A stretch of 64,000 nucleotides of DNA from assembly GCA_040387555.1 (NCBI GenBank), contig JAZKDO010000001.1, forward strand, positions 620,001 to 684,000, written 5' to 3'. The stretch is from UBA4416 sp040387555. GTDB lineage: Bacteria > Bacteroidota > Bacteroidia > B-17B0 > Aurantibacillaceae. The translations under genes and the position numbers were made by a program. Under the pieces are notes generated by a model. The model searched no databases, was not told the origin of the DNA, and saw nothing but the letters and a program-made list of their open reading frames with translations. This document shows, piece after piece, positions 1 through 7,688 of the stretch. Position 1 is the first letter of the stretch, and the number at the start of each line of letters is the position of its first letter.

Positions 1-2341
1 CGGCGCAACTTGCCGGGCTTGAAGCCCCAGCTATTGCGGTTGGACCAAGAATATCTATGATAGATGTTGTTTTTGTAAAGACGCAGCCGTTTGCATCCTT
101 TATTGTTACTGAATAAGTTGCTGGTGCCAGCCCGGTTGTTGGAGATGTAGCAGAGAAGGCTCCTCCGTTGATTGCATAACTATAGGTTGATGTTCCACCA
201 ACAGGAGTTCCAAATGTAAAACTTCCATTTGTATTTCCGCAGGTAGCATTTGTCGGAGTAATTGTAATTCCCGTTGGACCAGGAGTCATGGTTAATGTTG
301 CAGAAACAGTAAAGGTACATCCGAAATTATTTGTTAAGGTAATAATTGGTGTTCCGGCTCCCAGAGCTGTTACTGTTTGGCTACCACCAGTTGTTCCTAA
401 ACTACTCGTAAATAATGTTACTGTTTGAACACCTAAACTTCCATCATAAATAAATACTTGACCATTATTTAACCCACAAGTAGGATTTGTAGATGTTAGG
501 GTCGCTAATGGATTTGGATTGATAATAACAGTCGCTGTTGTCGTATTTACACAAACACCATTTACAACTGTGTGTGTAACTGTAAAAGTTCCTGGCGCAG
601 TAAAACTAACTGGCCCGTAAGTGCCAACAGTACTTGTTGAGGAAGCAGCGGGAGCACCTGTAATTGGTGAAAAAGAATACGCATGCGTAATCCCTGTTCC
701 CGACGAGCCGGTATTATTAAAAGTAAACGTGTTGCCGTTTAAACATTGGGTTCCTGCACCGTTAAAAGTAGAAGTTACAGTTCCGGTTGAATTAATATTC
801 ACCGTTTTAGTAATAGCACATAATTTTGAATCCCTAATTACAACGGTGTAAGCTCCTGCGGATAAGCCCGTTGCCGATGATCCAGTTCCTCCTGATGGCG
901 ACCAGGAATAAGTATAACCAGGGGTGCCTCCGCTAGATGCGACACTTGCTGTGCCTAACGCCACACATGTTGCATTTGTAAAAGTAGGAGTTGCAGTTAT
1001 AGAGGTTGGTTGTGTAACAATTACTGTTGTAGTTTTTGCGCAAGAACTTGCGTCTGTAGTGATTAATGTATAGGTACCCGCCACTAATCCTGAAATTGTA
1101 CTAGCGCCAGCTACACTCGTCTGATTATTCGAGTAACTTGATGGCCCCGACCAATTATAAGTATAGGGTCCGGTTGCTCCTATTGGGGTTGCCGTTGCAG
1201 AGCCAGTTGCTCCACCGTTACATGAAACTGATGTTGAAGACATTGTAGGCGGGCAACAAGCTGAATATGCGACAAAAGTTGTTGCCGGATCTCCACTGCA
1301 ACCTGGATCATCCCATCCGCCGGATTCTCCATCTCCACTCGTATTAATCGTAAGTCCTAAGCTTGCTCCCGGATTACATACTGCAGATGTTTTAAGAGTA
1401 ATACAAAAATTCCAAACTCCCGAATTAACGGTAAGAACAGATGATGTGCCACCCGTCAATCCATCACCAAAGTTATTTCCCGGATTAGCGTTTACAACAC
1501 CTTCACCTGCTGCTATATCTCTAATAGATCTGTTAAAATAAAACCCTGCTCCAAAAGTAAGGCCTGTTGCTGTACTCGTACACCCTCCCGGATAATAAGC
1601 CCAACTACCCGTTGTGGGCGCATTTGCAGTAACTGAAGCAGCGGTAAGGGTAGTTAAATCCCATCCGCCTCCAAAAGCAAACTGAACACCATGTAGCCAG
1701 TTAGTTGCTGTTTGCTGAAATTTATCCACATGAAAACAAAATGTCACAGATTGTCCCGGATCATATTGACCGTTAACCGGTAGAGGGTTTACAGACAATG
1801 TTCCATCTCTGAAACAATCATTACAATCAATGTCATTATCAATATTTACCGTAAAACTTGCATCAGTAGAAGTTGGGCTATCACCACTTACCTGAATATA
1901 ATAACTTTGCCCAATATTCATCTGTTCCAAAACGATTGCTCCATCTGTACTACAACCAACTGGTTGCAAATTACTACATGCTCCAGTCCAAATACCAAAA
2001 TTGGCGTTGGCATATCCACCGATATTAATATTAACCTTTGTACCTGTAGCAACAAAGGAATACCAAACATCCAATGCAGGACCCCCTTGATCGTTTAACA
2101 AAATGCCTTCGCAATCTAAAATTGACTGATAAGAGTTTCCGTTACCCTGCAAAGAAGGAGTAGCCCCTACATTTGTTCCCGTGAAAGAAACAACAGCGCC
2201 ATTTTGAAGGCCGGAAGCACAAGCACCAGGCGCGGGCAAAGATCCCATATTCGTGGCGGTTGAACATTCGTTATTAGAAGGCTGTGCAAAAGCTTTTGTG
2301 GAAAGTAATAAAATGCTTAACAGTAAGAATAAATTTTTCAT
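1..2341 (-). CDS. SprB-repeat surface adhesin, N-terminal part (runs off left edge)
   Basis: The reading frame is open from an ATG at 2341 through base 1, about 780 codons, so the C-terminus is outside the window. The first 20 residues form a signal peptide ending in AFAQ. A globular N-terminal region follows with NECSTATNMGSLP, typical of Bacteroidota PPC/CUB-like heads. From about residue 360 come tandem modules with the SprB-repeat pattern: a Cys-Asn-Gly-Gly start, Gly-Thr-Tyr, and an ending such as VIVTQP. Proteins of this kind are exported by T9SS and act as cell-surface adhesins, in gliding species as the moving adhesin. A type A or B sorting domain would be expected past the edge but cannot be seen. 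It lies 35 bp downstream of a small secreted protein on the same strand and may share its transcript. The family call is firm; the adhesin role is inferred. Confidence 0.8.
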   Translation of the reverse strand, partial: MKNLFLLLSILLLSTKAFAQPSNNECSTATNMGSLPAPGACASGLQNGAVVSFTGTNVGATPSLQGNGNSYQSILDCEGILLNDQGGPALDVWYSFVATGTKVNINIGGYANANFGIWTGACSNLQPVGCSTDGAIVLEQMNIGQSYYIQVSGDSPTSTDASFTVNIDNDIDCNDCFRDGTLSVNPLPVNGQYDPGQSVTFCFHVDKFQQTATNWLHGVQFAFGGGWDLTTLTAASVTANAPTTGSWAYYPGGCTSTATGLTFGAGFYFNRSIRDIAAGEGVVNANPGNNFGDGLTGGTSSVLTVNSGVWNFCITLKTSAVCNPGASLGLTINTSGDGESGGWDDPGCSGDPATTFVAYSACCPPTMSSTSVSCNGGATGSATATPIGATGPYTYNWSGPSSYSNNQTSVAGASTISGLVAGTYTLITTDASSCAKTTTVIVTQPTSITATPTFTNATCVALGTASVASSGGTPGYTYSWSPSGGTGSSATGLSAGAYTVVIRDSKLCAITKTVNINSTGTVTSTFNGAGTQCLNGNTFTFNNTGSSGTGITHAYSFSPITGAPAASSTSTVGTYGPVSFTAPGTFTVTHTVVNGVCVNTTTATVIINPNPLATLTSTNPTCGLNNGQVFIYDGSLGVQTVTLFTSSLGTTGGSQTVTALGAGTPIITLTNNFGCTFTVSATLTMTPGPTGITITPTNATCGNTNGSFTFGTPVGGTSTYSYAINGGAFSATSPTTGLAPATYSVTIKDANGCVFTKTTSIIDILGPTAIAGASSPASCA

Positions 2342-2376
2342 TTTGCGAATAAATAAGTATAGTGGAATTTCGTAAA

Positions 2377-2787
2377 CTATTTTGTTATGTTTTTCAACTC
2401 TGATTTAACAGGCTTGGTTCTATACATTGTCACTACAATGCCAGACTCGTCAATTTTAAACGAAGGATAAATATATTCTGATGTAGCATCCTCGGAATAG
2501 TCAGCCGTATTAACAAGTATTCCATTAAGGGATAAACGGTCTGCAGCAGTTAACACTAGATTAAACCCGTTAGTAAATACTAGAACAACATCTTTGGATT
2601 TCAATCTGTATTTTTCAAAGTCCACCTCTTCAATGCTCTTAGCAAAAAAATCTGATTCGGTATTATTAAGCGAACGATTTGGATGAATGTTATAACTGTT
2701 TTTAACGGTGGTTTTTGATTGCCCAAAAATCTCGTGTGCACTAATAAAGATCAAAAAATAAGATAAAATCAGTAGTGTGTTTCTCAT
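2377..2787 (-). CDS. Small secreted protein of unknown function
   Basis: This 136-residue protein has an N-terminal signal peptide (MRNTLLILSYFLIFISA, probable cleavage before Gln at about residue 23). The remainder is soluble with no Cys and no recognised motif. It ends in a basic Lys-rich tail. It precedes the SprB-repeat gene by 35 bp on the same strand, so the two may be co-transcribed, and a -7 element is visible upstream. Function is unknown. The signal peptide and its place in the run of minus-strand genes support a real gene. Confidence 0.6.
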   Translation of the reverse strand: MRNTLLILSYFLIFISAHEIFGQSKTTVKNSYNIHPNRSLNNTESDFFAKSIEEVDFEKYRLKSKDVVLVFTNGFNLVLTAADRLSLNGILVNTADYSEDATSEYIYPSFKIDESGIVVTMYRTKPVKSELKNITK

Positions 2788-2817
2788 CGGGGTTTAAAAT
2801 TTGGTAGTTTGTTTTCG

Positions 2818-2825
2818 CAAAGATA
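2818..2825 (-). promoter_or_regulatory. -7 promoter element TATCTTTG
   Basis: On the minus strand this matches the Bacteroidota -7 consensus TAnnTTTG exactly and lies about 30 nt upstream of the ATG at 2787. I found no good -33 TTG at the expected spacing. Confidence 0.45.
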
Positions 2826-2985
2826 TGATATCTTAAAAAAAATGAGCGTTTTTTTAATCATTTGATCTGATCTTTTACTCAATTAAAACCTATGAAAGCG
2901 TTATATTCTGTAATAAATCTGTAGAAAACAAGATTTTGATCAAGGTGTAACCTGATAGTATTATGAGGACAAAATTCTTAGGGAA

Positions 2986-4479
2986 TTAAATTTCTTTTCG
3001 CATTCGCGCAACCGGAATATCTAATTGTTCCCTGTATTTTGCAACCGTACGCCGGGCGATATTATATTTTTTTTCTTTTAATATTTCGCAAAGCGCGTCA
3101 TCTGTTAATGGCTTCTTTTTGTCCTCATTTGAAATACACTCCTGAAGGATCTTTTTTACTTCCCTGGTACTTACTTCCTCACCGCCCTCTGTACTAAGGG
3201 ATTCGGAGAAAAATGTTTTGAGTAAAAATGTACCATAAGGCGTTTGAACATATTTACTATTAGCAACACGTGAAACAGTAGAAATATCCAGGCCGACCTT
3301 ATCAGCAATGTCTTTTAGGATCATTGGTTTCAATTTAGATTCATCCCCACTGGCAAAATATTCCTGTTGATACTCCATGATAGCGTGCATTGACACTAAC
3401 ATGGTTTGATGACGCTGATGAAGCGCCTCAATAAACCACTGAGCAGATTCTATTTTCCCTTTCACAAAAGAACCAGCCTCTTTAATGGATTTTTCTTTGG
3501 CGCGAGAATATTCTTTCAGCATTTCTATATAATCATTGCTGATTTTAAGTTCAGGTAAATTCCTTTGGTTAATGCTTAACTCTGCCACTCCATCATTAAC
3601 ACTAATATTAAAATCTGGCACTACTTCAGACATCTGGCTTTTGTTGTCACCTTCCGAATTTCCCGGGCGCGGATTTAAATGGGTAATTTCTGCGATGATA
3701 TCTTTCAGATCGTCATCCCCAATATTTAATTTTCGGATAATCTTATCATAATGTTTTTTCGAAAATTCATCCATCATGGTTCTAACGACCTCAATCGCCA
3801 AATGTGTCTCTTTTGCTTTAACCGGTTTTCGCTCAAGCTGAATTAATAAACATTCCTGTAAGGTTCTTGCGCCCACTCCTGCCGGATCAAATTCCTGAAT
3901 GGTTTTTAAAACATCTTCCAGTTCTGCTTTGGTAGTACTGGTGTTTTGCGAAAACGCCAGATCATCAACAATCAGGTCTAACTCTCTTCTAATATATCCA
4001 TCCTCATCAATGCATCCAATTAAATACAATCCTATAGCAAACTGCGTTTCTGTTAGATCTCTTAATCCTAATTGTTCTTCTAATTGGGAATGAAAGTCAG
4101 GGCCTTCTACCACCACAGGATGAAACACTTCGTCATCCGCACTGCGGTTAGAAATCTCATATTTGTAGGCATCAAGATCGCCAGCATCCATATAGTCTTC
4201 CAGCTCATATCCATCATCAATCTTGTCTACTTCTTTTTCCTTTTCTTCAAACTCGCCAATTTCCTCTGTTTCGGTGTTGTCTACATCATCGTATTCATTG
4301 TCCAGATCGTCGTTGTCAGAATCGTTGTTATCTTCTTCAAGAGCGGGATTTAATTCGAGTTCCTCTTTTATTCTTTGTTCCAGGGCAACAGTAGGCAATT
4401 GCAATAGTTTCATTAACTGAATCTGTTGCGGCGATAATTTTTGTAATAGCTTTAAATGCTGCGTTTGCCTAAGTGCCAT
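2986..4479 (-). CDS. rpoN: RNA polymerase sigma-54 factor
   Basis: This alternative sigma factor directs RNA polymerase to -24/-12 promoters and needs AAA+ activators. The N-terminal activator-interacting region is Gln/Leu-rich (LRQTQHLKLLQKLSPQQIQL). An acidic linker at about residues 50-110 follows, then the core-binding region, and the C-terminus carries the RpoN box ARRTVAKYRE. The start is set at ATG 4479, giving MALRQTQ (497 aa). The frame opens four codons earlier with TTG, but that TTG is part of the promoter element. The gene begins just after the terminator of the upstream DUF420 operon. No bEBP activator gene was recognised in the window. Confidence 0.95.
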   Translation of the reverse strand: MALRQTQHLKLLQKLSPQQIQLMKLLQLPTVALEQRIKEELELNPALEEDNNDSDNDDLDNEYDDVDNTETEEIGEFEEKEKEVDKIDDGYELEDYMDAGDLDAYKYEISNRSADDEVFHPVVVEGPDFHSQLEEQLGLRDLTETQFAIGLYLIGCIDEDGYIRRELDLIVDDLAFSQNTSTTKAELEDVLKTIQEFDPAGVGARTLQECLLIQLERKPVKAKETHLAIEVVRTMMDEFSKKHYDKIIRKLNIGDDDLKDIIAEITHLNPRPGNSEGDNKSQMSEVVPDFNISVNDGVAELSINQRNLPELKISNDYIEMLKEYSRAKEKSIKEAGSFVKGKIESAQWFIEALHQRHQTMLVSMHAIMEYQQEYFASGDESKLKPMILKDIADKVGLDISTVSRVANSKYVQTPYGTFLLKTFFSESLSTEGGEEVSTREVKKILQECISNEDKKKPLTDDALCEILKEKKYNIARRTVAKYREQLDIPVARMRKEI

Positions 4480-4488
4480 AATATTTAG

Positions 4489-4496
4489 CAAATATA
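4489..4496 (-). promoter_or_regulatory. rpoN -7 element TATATTTG
   Basis: A perfect TAnnTTTG on the minus strand, nine nt before the rpoN ATG. The resulting transcript would have almost no 5' leader. The element directly follows the T-run of the upstream operon's terminator. Confidence 0.6.
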
Positions 4497-4497
4497 C

Positions 4498-4526
4498 AAA
4501 AAGAGCCCTGAAAATTTTCGGGGCTC
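4498..4526 (-). terminator. Rho-independent terminator of the thioesterase-DUF420 operon
   Basis: Inverted repeat GAGCCCC/GGGCTC flanks the palindrome GAAAATTTTC (4503-4526), followed on the minus strand by TTTTTG. It lies 25 bp beyond the DUF420 stop codon and abuts the rpoN promoter. Confidence 0.8.
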
Positions 4527-4550
4527 AAAACATTTACGATAAAATAGATT

Positions 4551-5150
4551 TTAGTAATTGTAATAAGGTGATATCATTGTAAACACCACAACGCCGGTAA
4601 TAGTAACATATAACCAAATTGGGTAACTGAAACGCGTTATTATTTTGTGTTTAACTCTATCGTCTTTTAAAGCATAATAAAAAGACAAAAGAATCAACGG
4701 TAAAACAATAACAGCTAATAAAATATGGCTTAATAAAATAATCAAATATATGGGTCTTATGCCTGAAACTGCAGACAATTCGTCGGATTGTAAAACATGG
4801 TCGTGATTAACATCTCCATACATTGTGTCAGGGATAAAATAATGTGCGGTCACATAGGATATTAAAAACAAACTAGAAAACAGAAAAGCGGTGAGGTTCA
4901 ACTTCTTGTGTAACTCAAAGTTTCTTTTTTTTATTGCCCATAAAGAGGCGATTAATAACAAAGTACACGAACCGTTAAGAAAAGCATTTAGTAAAGGAAG
5001 CTTGTAAATAAAAGATGGAAAAGAATCAGGTACGGGAATTAATTTTTGATTTAAAACCACAACCACAACGCAAATAAGGGCACTTACTGCTAAAACAATT
5101 TTAAAGACTGTTTTATCATTTTGCTTGTTTAATAAAGTGTGAGTGTCCAT
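4551..5150 (-). CDS. DUF420 membrane protein with EF-hand-like loop
   Basis: A 199-residue integral membrane protein with about five hydrophobic helices. It matches the DUF420 (YozB/CtaM) pattern: LPLLNAFLNG, FELHKKLN, YVTAHYF, LSHILLAVIVLPL and SYPIWLYVTITGVVV, with the family's conserved His residues. CtaM-type relatives are linked to assembly of haem-copper oxidases. An extra loop near residues 113-124, DVNHDHVLQSDE, has acidic or Asn residues at positions 1, 3, 5 and 12 as in a calcium-binding EF-hand. It is the last gene of the operon, 3 bp after the dehydratase gene, and no cytochrome oxidase genes are near. The family is clear; the oxidase role is inferred from relatives. Confidence 0.85.
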   Translation of the reverse strand: MDTHTLLNKQNDKTVFKIVLAVSALICVVVVVLNQKLIPVPDSFPSFIYKLPLLNAFLNGSCTLLLIASLWAIKKRNFELHKKLNLTAFLFSSLFLISYVTAHYFIPDTMYGDVNHDHVLQSDELSAVSGIRPIYLIILLSHILLAVIVLPLILLSFYYALKDDRVKHKIITRFSYPIWLYVTITGVVVFTMISPYYNY

Positions 5151-5153
5151 GTT

Positions 5154-5528
5154 TTAAGTAGTAACAAATGTACCCTTAAATTTTGTAAAAACGGTTTCTT
5201 CATAAAACAATTTCGCTTCGGTTACATAATCGTTTTCTATTTTTTTATAGGACAGTTCAAAAAAAATAGTTTGATGTTGAGTGGGTATAATCATTCCTGT
5301 AAATTTAATATTATCGCCCTTTGTAAGTACAAGATCAAGGCATAACTCCTCCTGCAACAACTCTTTTATTATTTGAGTTTGGCAAACACCAGGCACCACA
5401 GGCATTTGTTCAAAGTGTCCTTTGAATATTGCATGATTCACATCTAATTGAATCCGGGCAATGAAAGATGCATCTGCTTTTTGTATCGAAATTATGCTGT
5501 AGAAATCGTTTAGTAAAAATGTATTCAT
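5154..5528 (-). CDS. FabZ-like 3-hydroxyacyl-ACP dehydratase (hotdog fold)
   Basis: A 124-residue single hotdog domain. The motif HAIFKGHFEQMPVVPGV carries the expected catalytic His at about residue 38 and the following PVVPGV. The expected acidic residue is probably in the helix QTQIIKELLQEE. Such enzymes dehydrate 3-hydroxyacyl-ACP. The sequence is shorter and more divergent than housekeeping FabZ. Its company (thioesterase, LolA-like carrier, lipoprotein) resembles aryl-polyene or flexirubin pathway dehydratases. It starts 19 bp after the lipoprotein gene and ends 3 bp before DUF420. Confidence 0.75.
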   Translation of the reverse strand: MNTFLLNDFYSIISIQKADASFIARIQLDVNHAIFKGHFEQMPVVPGVCQTQIIKELLQEELCLDLVLTKGDNIKFTGMIIPTQHQTIFFELSYKKIENDYVTEAKLFYEETVFTKFKGTFVTT

Positions 5529-5547
5529 TTTCTAATATTAAATGTTT

Positions 5548-6210
5548 TTAATTTGAATCGTTCACCGCGTTTAACTCAATGCGTATTTTAATTAACCCGT
5601 ATTGAAGCGAATTAATTTTACTGTAAGTTTTAGTTGCTGAATCGTATCCATAATCTATGCGAGAGGATTTTTTTCGTTTGAAGAACACCGCTTGTTGCAT
5701 TAATTGATTTGAATCTTTAACAACAAAATAACGCTTTTCTTTTTGGTTATATAATTCATAAACCTTTTCTTTCTTTTTGGTTATTCCTTCGTTTATGGTT
5801 TTTCCATATACATCCATGAGCAACATATTTTTGAAATTGCTTTTAAGTACCTTTATTAAATCCGGTTTATTAAGCGGTTCAAAAACATACACCATGTTAA
5901 ATAACGAATCCTTTTTTTCAAGGTCAAACATTTTCATACCCAACTCTGTAATAAATACGACGTGAGTGGTTATTGAATCTGTTTTTTTTACAATCACTAG
6001 TCCGCTAAAATGCTTGTTTAACACGTCAATACTAGCTTTATACTTCGAAACTTTTCCTTCGTCATTAATCACCGGAAACAAATGCTGAGAAGATAATTTT
6101 TCGTGGGAAGAGATTGTTCTGTTTTTGTAGTCGCAAATTTTGCAGGATGAAAAAAACAGACAAAAAAGAAAGCTATTTAACAGTAAATATGGTTTCGGAT
6201 ACCGCAGCAT
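5548..6210 (-). CDS. Outer-membrane lipoprotein, LolB/DUF3261-like
   Basis: 220 residues with a lipoprotein signal: hydrophobic stretch LLLNSFLFCLFF, then lipobox FSSC. The middle has a LolB/DUF3261-like pattern (FSGLVIVKKTD then VFITELGMKMFDL), a beta-rich fold that receives or carries lipids. It overlaps the end of the LolA-like gene by 38 bp, and the start is kept because it alone supplies the full signal peptide. A LolA-like carrier and LolB-like lipoprotein side by side suggest a dedicated route for placing a lipid or pigment in the outer membrane. The LolB-like call is by pattern and moderately sure; the pathway is inferred. Confidence 0.6.
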   Translation of the reverse strand: MLRYPKPYLLLNSFLFCLFFSSCKICDYKNRTISSHEKLSSQHLFPVINDEGKVSKYKASIDVLNKHFSGLVIVKKTDSITTHVVFITELGMKMFDLEKKDSLFNMVYVFEPLNKPDLIKVLKSNFKNMLLMDVYGKTINEGITKKKEKVYELYNQKEKRYFVVKDSNQLMQQAVFFKRKKSSRIDYGYDSATKTYSKINSLQYGLIKIRIELNAVNDSN

Positions 6211-6793
6211 TTAGTTTTTTATTAGTGAAATCAAGTGATGTTAAATCATCATTGTTTTCTATCATTTCCATTTTAGCCACCGAAGTTACGTTTTTATCAA
6301 AATACAAATTAATTTTTTTGAAAGTATCTTTCATGTTTTTCGCCTGCGGTATCAGTTCCAGTTTATAGAATTTCTCATTCTCGAAATAAAGCGTTTTAAA
6401 TTTGTTTGATCTGAAAATGGTTCCCTGTACACAAGACAGCATAATATCATTAATTTCCTTGAACACCTTGTTGCTGTTCATATCATATTTTGTTGTTTTC
6501 TTTTCGTCTTTAATTATAACCTTGTCTTTATTTATAACAATCAAATATTTAGAAGGCGAGCTATACTCCCAGCGCAGTAGGTTCTCTTTTTTAAATACAA
6601 AGTGGCCTTTGCTTATTACCTTTTCTGATAACATGCTCAGGTTCTTTTCCTGGGTAAAGTCAGATTCGATCGAATTGGTGGCTTTGCTCATATTTTCAAT
6701 CTTTTGTTTTAAAGCAGATGTATCCTTCACCGCTTTAAAGGTCTGGGAAAACCCTAGAAATGGAAACAGGAATAACAAAATCAATTTTTTCAT
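6173..6793 (-). CDS. LolA-like periplasmic outer-membrane lipoprotein carrier
   Basis: 206 residues with a signal peptide (MKKLILLFLFPFLGFSQ). The motif IESDFTQEKNLSMLSEKVISKGHFVFKKENLLRWEY is shown here only by position, about residues 42-78, and is the LolA hallmark: F-x-Q-x-K, then G-x-F-x-F, then L-R-W-E-Y. LolA proteins carry lipoproteins or lipids across the periplasm. This one sits in an operon with a thioesterase, a dehydratase and a lipoprotein, not with ftsK as housekeeping lolA often is. That points to the specialised class found in aryl-polyene and flexirubin clusters. It follows the thioesterase gene by 62 bp. Confidence 0.85.
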   Translation of the reverse strand: MKKLILLFLFPFLGFSQTFKAVKDTSALKQKIENMSKATNSIESDFTQEKNLSMLSEKVISKGHFVFKKENLLRWEYSSPSKYLIVINKDKVIIKDEKKTTKYDMNSNKVFKEINDIMLSCVQGTIFRSNKFKTLYFENEKFYKLELIPQAKNMKDTFKKINLYFDKNVTSVAKMEMIENNDDLTSLDFTNKKLNAAVSETIFTVK

Positions 6794-6855
6794 AAATCAA
6801 AAATAGGAATTTAAGGGCGAGGGTTTTCGGCGGGGATGTTAAGAAAGTATAAGAA

Positions 6856-7269
6856 TTAAATGTCCCATTTTTTCTTCCACTCTTCCATAAAGGGTGGCAT
6901 AGTTATAAAAAGTTCTTTTTTTTCGGGACTCATAAATACTTGTGTTGTTTTACCAATGCACGCTAAATATCCATGATTTGCACTGGTAATTTTATACTCA
7001 AATATTAACTTAGCAGCAGGCGAATTAATAAAAGTAGTTTCAATAATTGCGGTATCACCATACTCCAGAATTCTTTTAAAGTTTACCTGTAAATCAACTA
7101 ATGGAACTGCCAACCCGTGTTCGTAAATATCTAAATATCCTAGACCATATTGATTTCCAAAGGCCTCCCTTCCATCTTCGAAATACCGAACATAATGGCC
7201 ATGCCATACTACGCGTAAGGAATCAACTTCACTGAATTTTACAAGGGAGTGGGTGGTGTTTTTGAGCAT
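6856..7269 (-). CDS. Acyl-CoA/acyl-ACP thioesterase, 4HBT (YbgC-like)
   Basis: 137 residues forming one hotdog domain. The N-terminal signature FSEVDSLRVVWHGHYVRYFE contains the Asp (about 16), the GHY and the Glu-Asp-Gly-Arg region of the 4-hydroxybenzoyl-CoA thioesterase family. It hydrolyses acyl thioesters. It is the first gene of the five-gene operon and follows a good promoter so closely that the mRNA is probably leaderless. No other in-frame ATG lies upstream or nearby downstream. The substrate is unknown; context suggests a polyene or aryl-fatty acid pathway. Confidence 0.85.
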   Translation of the reverse strand: MLKNTTHSLVKFSEVDSLRVVWHGHYVRYFEDGREAFGNQYGLGYLDIYEHGLAVPLVDLQVNFKRILEYGDTAIIETTFINSPAAKLIFEYKITSANHGYLACIGKTTQVFMSPEKKELFITMPPFMEEWKKKWDI

Positions 7270-7274
7270 GAGGG

Positions 7275-7303
7275 CAAAGATAGCAGATAATTTTTTAACA
7301 CAA
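7275..7303 (-). promoter_or_regulatory. Promoter of the thioesterase operon
   Basis: Minus strand: -33 TTG at 7301-7303, an 18-bp spacer and -7 TATCTTTG at 7275-7282. The ATG at 7269 lies five nt beyond the -7 element, so transcription should start at or next to the initiation codon. Confidence 0.65.
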
Positions 7304-7627
7304 CCCCTTATATTTAAGGCCTCGTCAGTCTTTTAAACGTACATAAGATCATGATCTCATTATTTTTTTCAGAATGGTTTCATTTTTATTTCATAAATGC
7401 TTAAGGCAATGGTGTTGTAAATTTTACAGCTTCTTGTATGAATAATTTTATCAAGTGTTTTTTAAAAAATCATTTTCCTCCAAAAACTCTCCTTGGTAAA
7501 GGGAAAATTTGTTAAGTTTATAGAACAATTTTAAATATTGATAGAAAAACAACATCAAAAATCAGCGCTAAAATAAATTTGCAACTGATGGTTTAACAAA
7601 AAGGAGAGCTAAAATTCAAATTGGTTT
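7304..7627. other. AT-rich intergenic region between divergent genes
   Basis: About 320 bp between the divergent thioesterase operon and the T9SS gene, excluding the two promoters. I see no ORF with coding character, no RNA gene and no strong repeat. It may hold further regulatory sites. Confidence 0.5.
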
Positions 7628-7658
7628 TTTGGTTTGTATTATTTCTTTATTATATTTG
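7628..7658 (+). promoter_or_regulatory. Promoter of the first T9SS cargo gene
   Basis: -33 TTTG at 7628-7631, exactly 19 nt, then -7 TATATTTG at 7651-7658: a textbook Bacteroidota promoter. It leaves a leader of about 25 nt before the ATG at 7689. The leader is A-rich with no Shine-Dalgarno sequence. Confidence 0.8.
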
Positions 7659-7688
7659 TGTAAACATTAATTTACTAAAAACATAAAC

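Noticed and set aside
621..851. 76-codon plus-strand ORF opposite the SprB-repeat gene
   Set aside because: Shadow of the true minus-strand frame, which has a signal peptide and repeats.
1724..1732. TTATCCACA DnaA box in the SprB-repeat gene
   Set aside because: A single box in coding sequence; about one such match is expected by chance in the window.
3262..3277. parS-like half site CACGTGAAACA inside rpoN
   Set aside because: Only the right half matches; the left half is unrelated, so chance in coding DNA is likelier.
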